Source of the DNA: Brevibacterium pigmentatum
GTDB taxonomy: Bacteria; Actinomycetota; Actinomycetes; Actinomycetales; Brevibacteriaceae
Reading direction: 5' to 3'
Assembly: GCF_011617465.1 (NCBI RefSeq)
Contig: NZ_CP050153.1
Coordinates: forward strand, 2,046,001-2,110,000
Length of the DNA stretch: 64,000 bases
Part shown: one piece after another, positions 62,576-64,000 of the stretch
Layout of the letters: the number at the start of each line of letters is the position of its first letter
Position numbering within the stretch: the first letter of the stretch is position 1
The notes under the pieces: generated by a model
Told to the model about the DNA's origin: nothing
The model's database searches: none
The model's input: only the letters and a program-made list of their open reading frames with translations
Position numbers and translations under genes: made by a program

Positions 62576-64000
62576 ATGAGCTCAACGACCATGCCGCAGT
62601 CGTCAACACCCGTCGTCGGTTTCGAGGTCGATACCGCCTCGTCGACCACCGATGTCTTCCTCAGCACAGTTGCTGAGAACCCCAGCCGCCCCCTGGTCGC
62701 CAAGCCAGACGGTGATGACTGGAACGAACTGACCGCGGCCGAATTCCTCGCCGAGGTCAAGGCGGCCGCGAAGGGGCTCATCGCCCTGGGCGTGGGAGTC
62801 GGCGACCGGATCGCGATCTTCGGCCCCACCTCCTATGAATGGACACTCAGCGACTACGCCATCTGGTACGCCGGCGGAATCTCCGTGCCCTTCTACGACA
62901 CCTCTTCGGAGAGCCAGCTCAACTGGATGCTCACCGACGCCGATGTCACGCGTGGGCTCGTCGCCTCACGCGATCATGCCGATCGGGTGCGGGCGGCGGC
63001 GAAGTCCGCCGGACGCGAAGAGCCCGCCCTGCGAGTCTGGGATGAAGGCGCCTTCGCCGATCTCGCCGAGGCCGGCAAGGCCATCAGCGATGAGGAGCTC
63101 GAAGCAGCCCGATCCCAGGTCGGCTCCGAGTCCGTGGCCACGATCATCTACACCTCCGGCACCACCGGAAAGCCCAAGGGCTGCGTGCTCACGCATGCGA
63201 ATTTCGTGCAGACCTCCCAGGCCGCACGTCACCAGATCCCCAGTGTTCTGGACACGAAGATGCGCTGCCTGCTGTTCCTGCCGCAGGCTCACGTCTTCGC
63301 CCGGTTCATCGAGGTCCTGGCCATCAGCAACGGTGCACTGCTGGCCCACCAGTCGGATCTGACGAAGCTCACCGACGCCATGGGCAGCTTCCGCCCCTCG
63401 TTCATCCTCGGTGTGCCACGCGTCTTCGAGAAGGTCTTCAACTCCGCACTGGCGACCGCTCAGGCAGGCGGCAAGGAGAAGATCTTCCGCAAGGCCGAGC
63501 AGGTCGCCGTCGCGTATTCGAAGGCCCTGGACACCGGCAAGGTGCCCACCGGTCTCAAGCTCCAACATGCCCTGTTCGACAAGCTCGTCTACTCCAAGCT
63601 GCGTGCGGTCATGGGCGACAACGTCACTCATGCGGTCTCCGGAGGCGGCGCGCTCGGCTCTCACCTCGGCCACTTCTTCCGCGGACTGGGCATCATCGTC
63701 CTCGAAGGCTACGGACTCACCGAGACCACGGCGCCGATCACCGTCAACATTCCGGAGAAGTCGAAGATCGGAACCGTCGGCGTGCCGCTGCCGGGCGCCT
63801 CGGTGGCGATCGCTCCCGACGGTGAGATCCTGGCCAAGGGCGTGCCGGTCTTCCGCGAGTACTGGAACAACCCGGAGGCCACGGCCAAGGAGTTCCACGA
63901 CGGCTGGTTCGGCACCGGTGACCTCGGTTCGCTCGATGACGACGGCTACCTCACGATCAGCGGCCGCAAGAAGGAGATCATCGTGACCTCCAGCGGCAAG
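62576..64000 (+). CDS. Long-chain acyl-CoA synthetase, AMP-binding, 3' end outside window
   Basis: The 475 visible residues begin MSSTTMPQSSTPVVGFEVD and contain the AMP-binding P-loop IIYTSGTTGKPKGCVLTH (about 190-207), a GVPRVFEKVFN block, LEGYGLTETTAPITVN (motif A5-type), TVGVPLPGASV, and DGWFGTGDLG with SGRKKEIIVTSSGK at the window edge. These match FadD15-like long-chain acyl-CoA ligases. The C-terminal catalytic-Lys domain is beyond the edge. GAAGGAG precedes the ATG by 5 nt. Confidence 0.93.
   Translation, partial: MSSTTMPQSSTPVVGFEVDTASSTTDVFLSTVAENPSRPLVAKPDGDDWNELTAAEFLAEVKAAAKGLIALGVGVGDRIAIFGPTSYEWTLSDYAIWYAGGISVPFYDTSSESQLNWMLTDADVTRGLVASRDHADRVRAAAKSAGREEPALRVWDEGAFADLAEAGKAISDEELEAARSQVGSESVATIIYTSGTTGKPKGCVLTHANFVQTSQAARHQIPSVLDTKMRCLLFLPQAHVFARFIEVLAISNGALLAHQSDLTKLTDAMGSFRPSFILGVPRVFEKVFNSALATAQAGGKEKIFRKAEQVAVAYSKALDTGKVPTGLKLQHALFDKLVYSKLRAVMGDNVTHAVSGGGALGSHLGHFFRGLGIIVLEGYGLTETTAPITVNIPEKSKIGTVGVPLPGASVAIAPDGEILAKGVPVFREYWNNPEATAKEFHDGWFGTGDLGSLDDDGYLTISGRKKEIIVTSSGK

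Noticed and set aside
1..64000. Prophage, integrative element, CRISPR array or biosynthetic gene cluster
   Set aside because: No integrase, transposase, phage structural gene, regularly spaced repeat or multi-enzyme cluster is visible; composition looks uniform throughout.

Overview
The window is 64 kb of high-G+C chromosome from an actinobacterium. The evidence is actinobacterial families (DUF3097, DUF349, DUF4870, a TIGR02611-type PGPGW protein), frequent GTG/TTG starts, and many leaderless transcripts in which a TANNNT -10 box lies 6-8 nt before the start codon. Gene order resembles Micrococcales, and Brevibacterium is my best guess from remembered gene content; no database search was made. 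No prophage, transposase, CRISPR array or rRNA operon is visible. Almost all of it is core-genome housekeeping DNA.

Layout. (1) 1-7150: minus-strand cluster alaS-ruvX-mltG-aroE-prepilin peptidase-aroC, preceded by rpsD. (2) 8095-9678: a CPA2-type cation/proton antiporter broken by two frameshifts. (3) 9745-15078: rarA, aspS, hisS and a metallo-beta-lactamase hydrolase. A DUF349 gene and an AbiEi-like orphan on the plus strand follow. (4) 17187-26426: stringent-response and genome-maintenance cluster, read as yebC-ruvC-ruvA-ruvB-yajC-secD-secF-rel. (5) 26540-33301: NUDIX hydrolase, then the overlapping trio thrS-HIT-S9 peptidase, then a membrane protein with a long Gln/Tyr/Gly tail. (6) 33619-33999: four tRNAs (Gly, Cys, Val, Val). 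(7) 34136-42855: a PGPGW membrane protein, zapE, and the heat-shock/ribosome-maturation cluster hrcA-dnaJ-rsmE-phoH-ybeY-CNNM/CorC-era, headed by a CIRCE operator. (8) 43023-50900: DUF3097, two tandem DUF4870 paralogues, hemW-lepA, a nuclease/phosphatase-like protein, a PemK-like protein and rpsT. (9) 51031-58463: holA, comEC and comEA (DNA uptake), DegV, a UDP-sugar dehydrogenase and an unknown membrane protein. (10) 58536-64000: nadE, leuS and the start of a long-chain acyl-CoA ligase.

The genes mostly serve translation (five aminoacyl-tRNA synthetases, S4, S20, LepA, Era, YbeY, RsmE), protein export (SecDF-YajC), Holliday-junction processing (RuvABC, RuvX, RarA) and stress control (Rel, HrcA/DnaJ). 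Translational coupling by ATGA/GTGA/TGATG overlaps is common.

The least explained features are non-coding. They are a 64-bp perfect, loop-free palindrome after rpsT, and two related long imperfect palindromes about 26 kb apart, one in the rpsD-alaS gap and one upstream of the 33301 membrane-protein gene. There is also a hairpin at the predicted thrS transcription start and an inverted repeat at the predicted start of the DUF349 gene. I found no clearly new multi-gene system.
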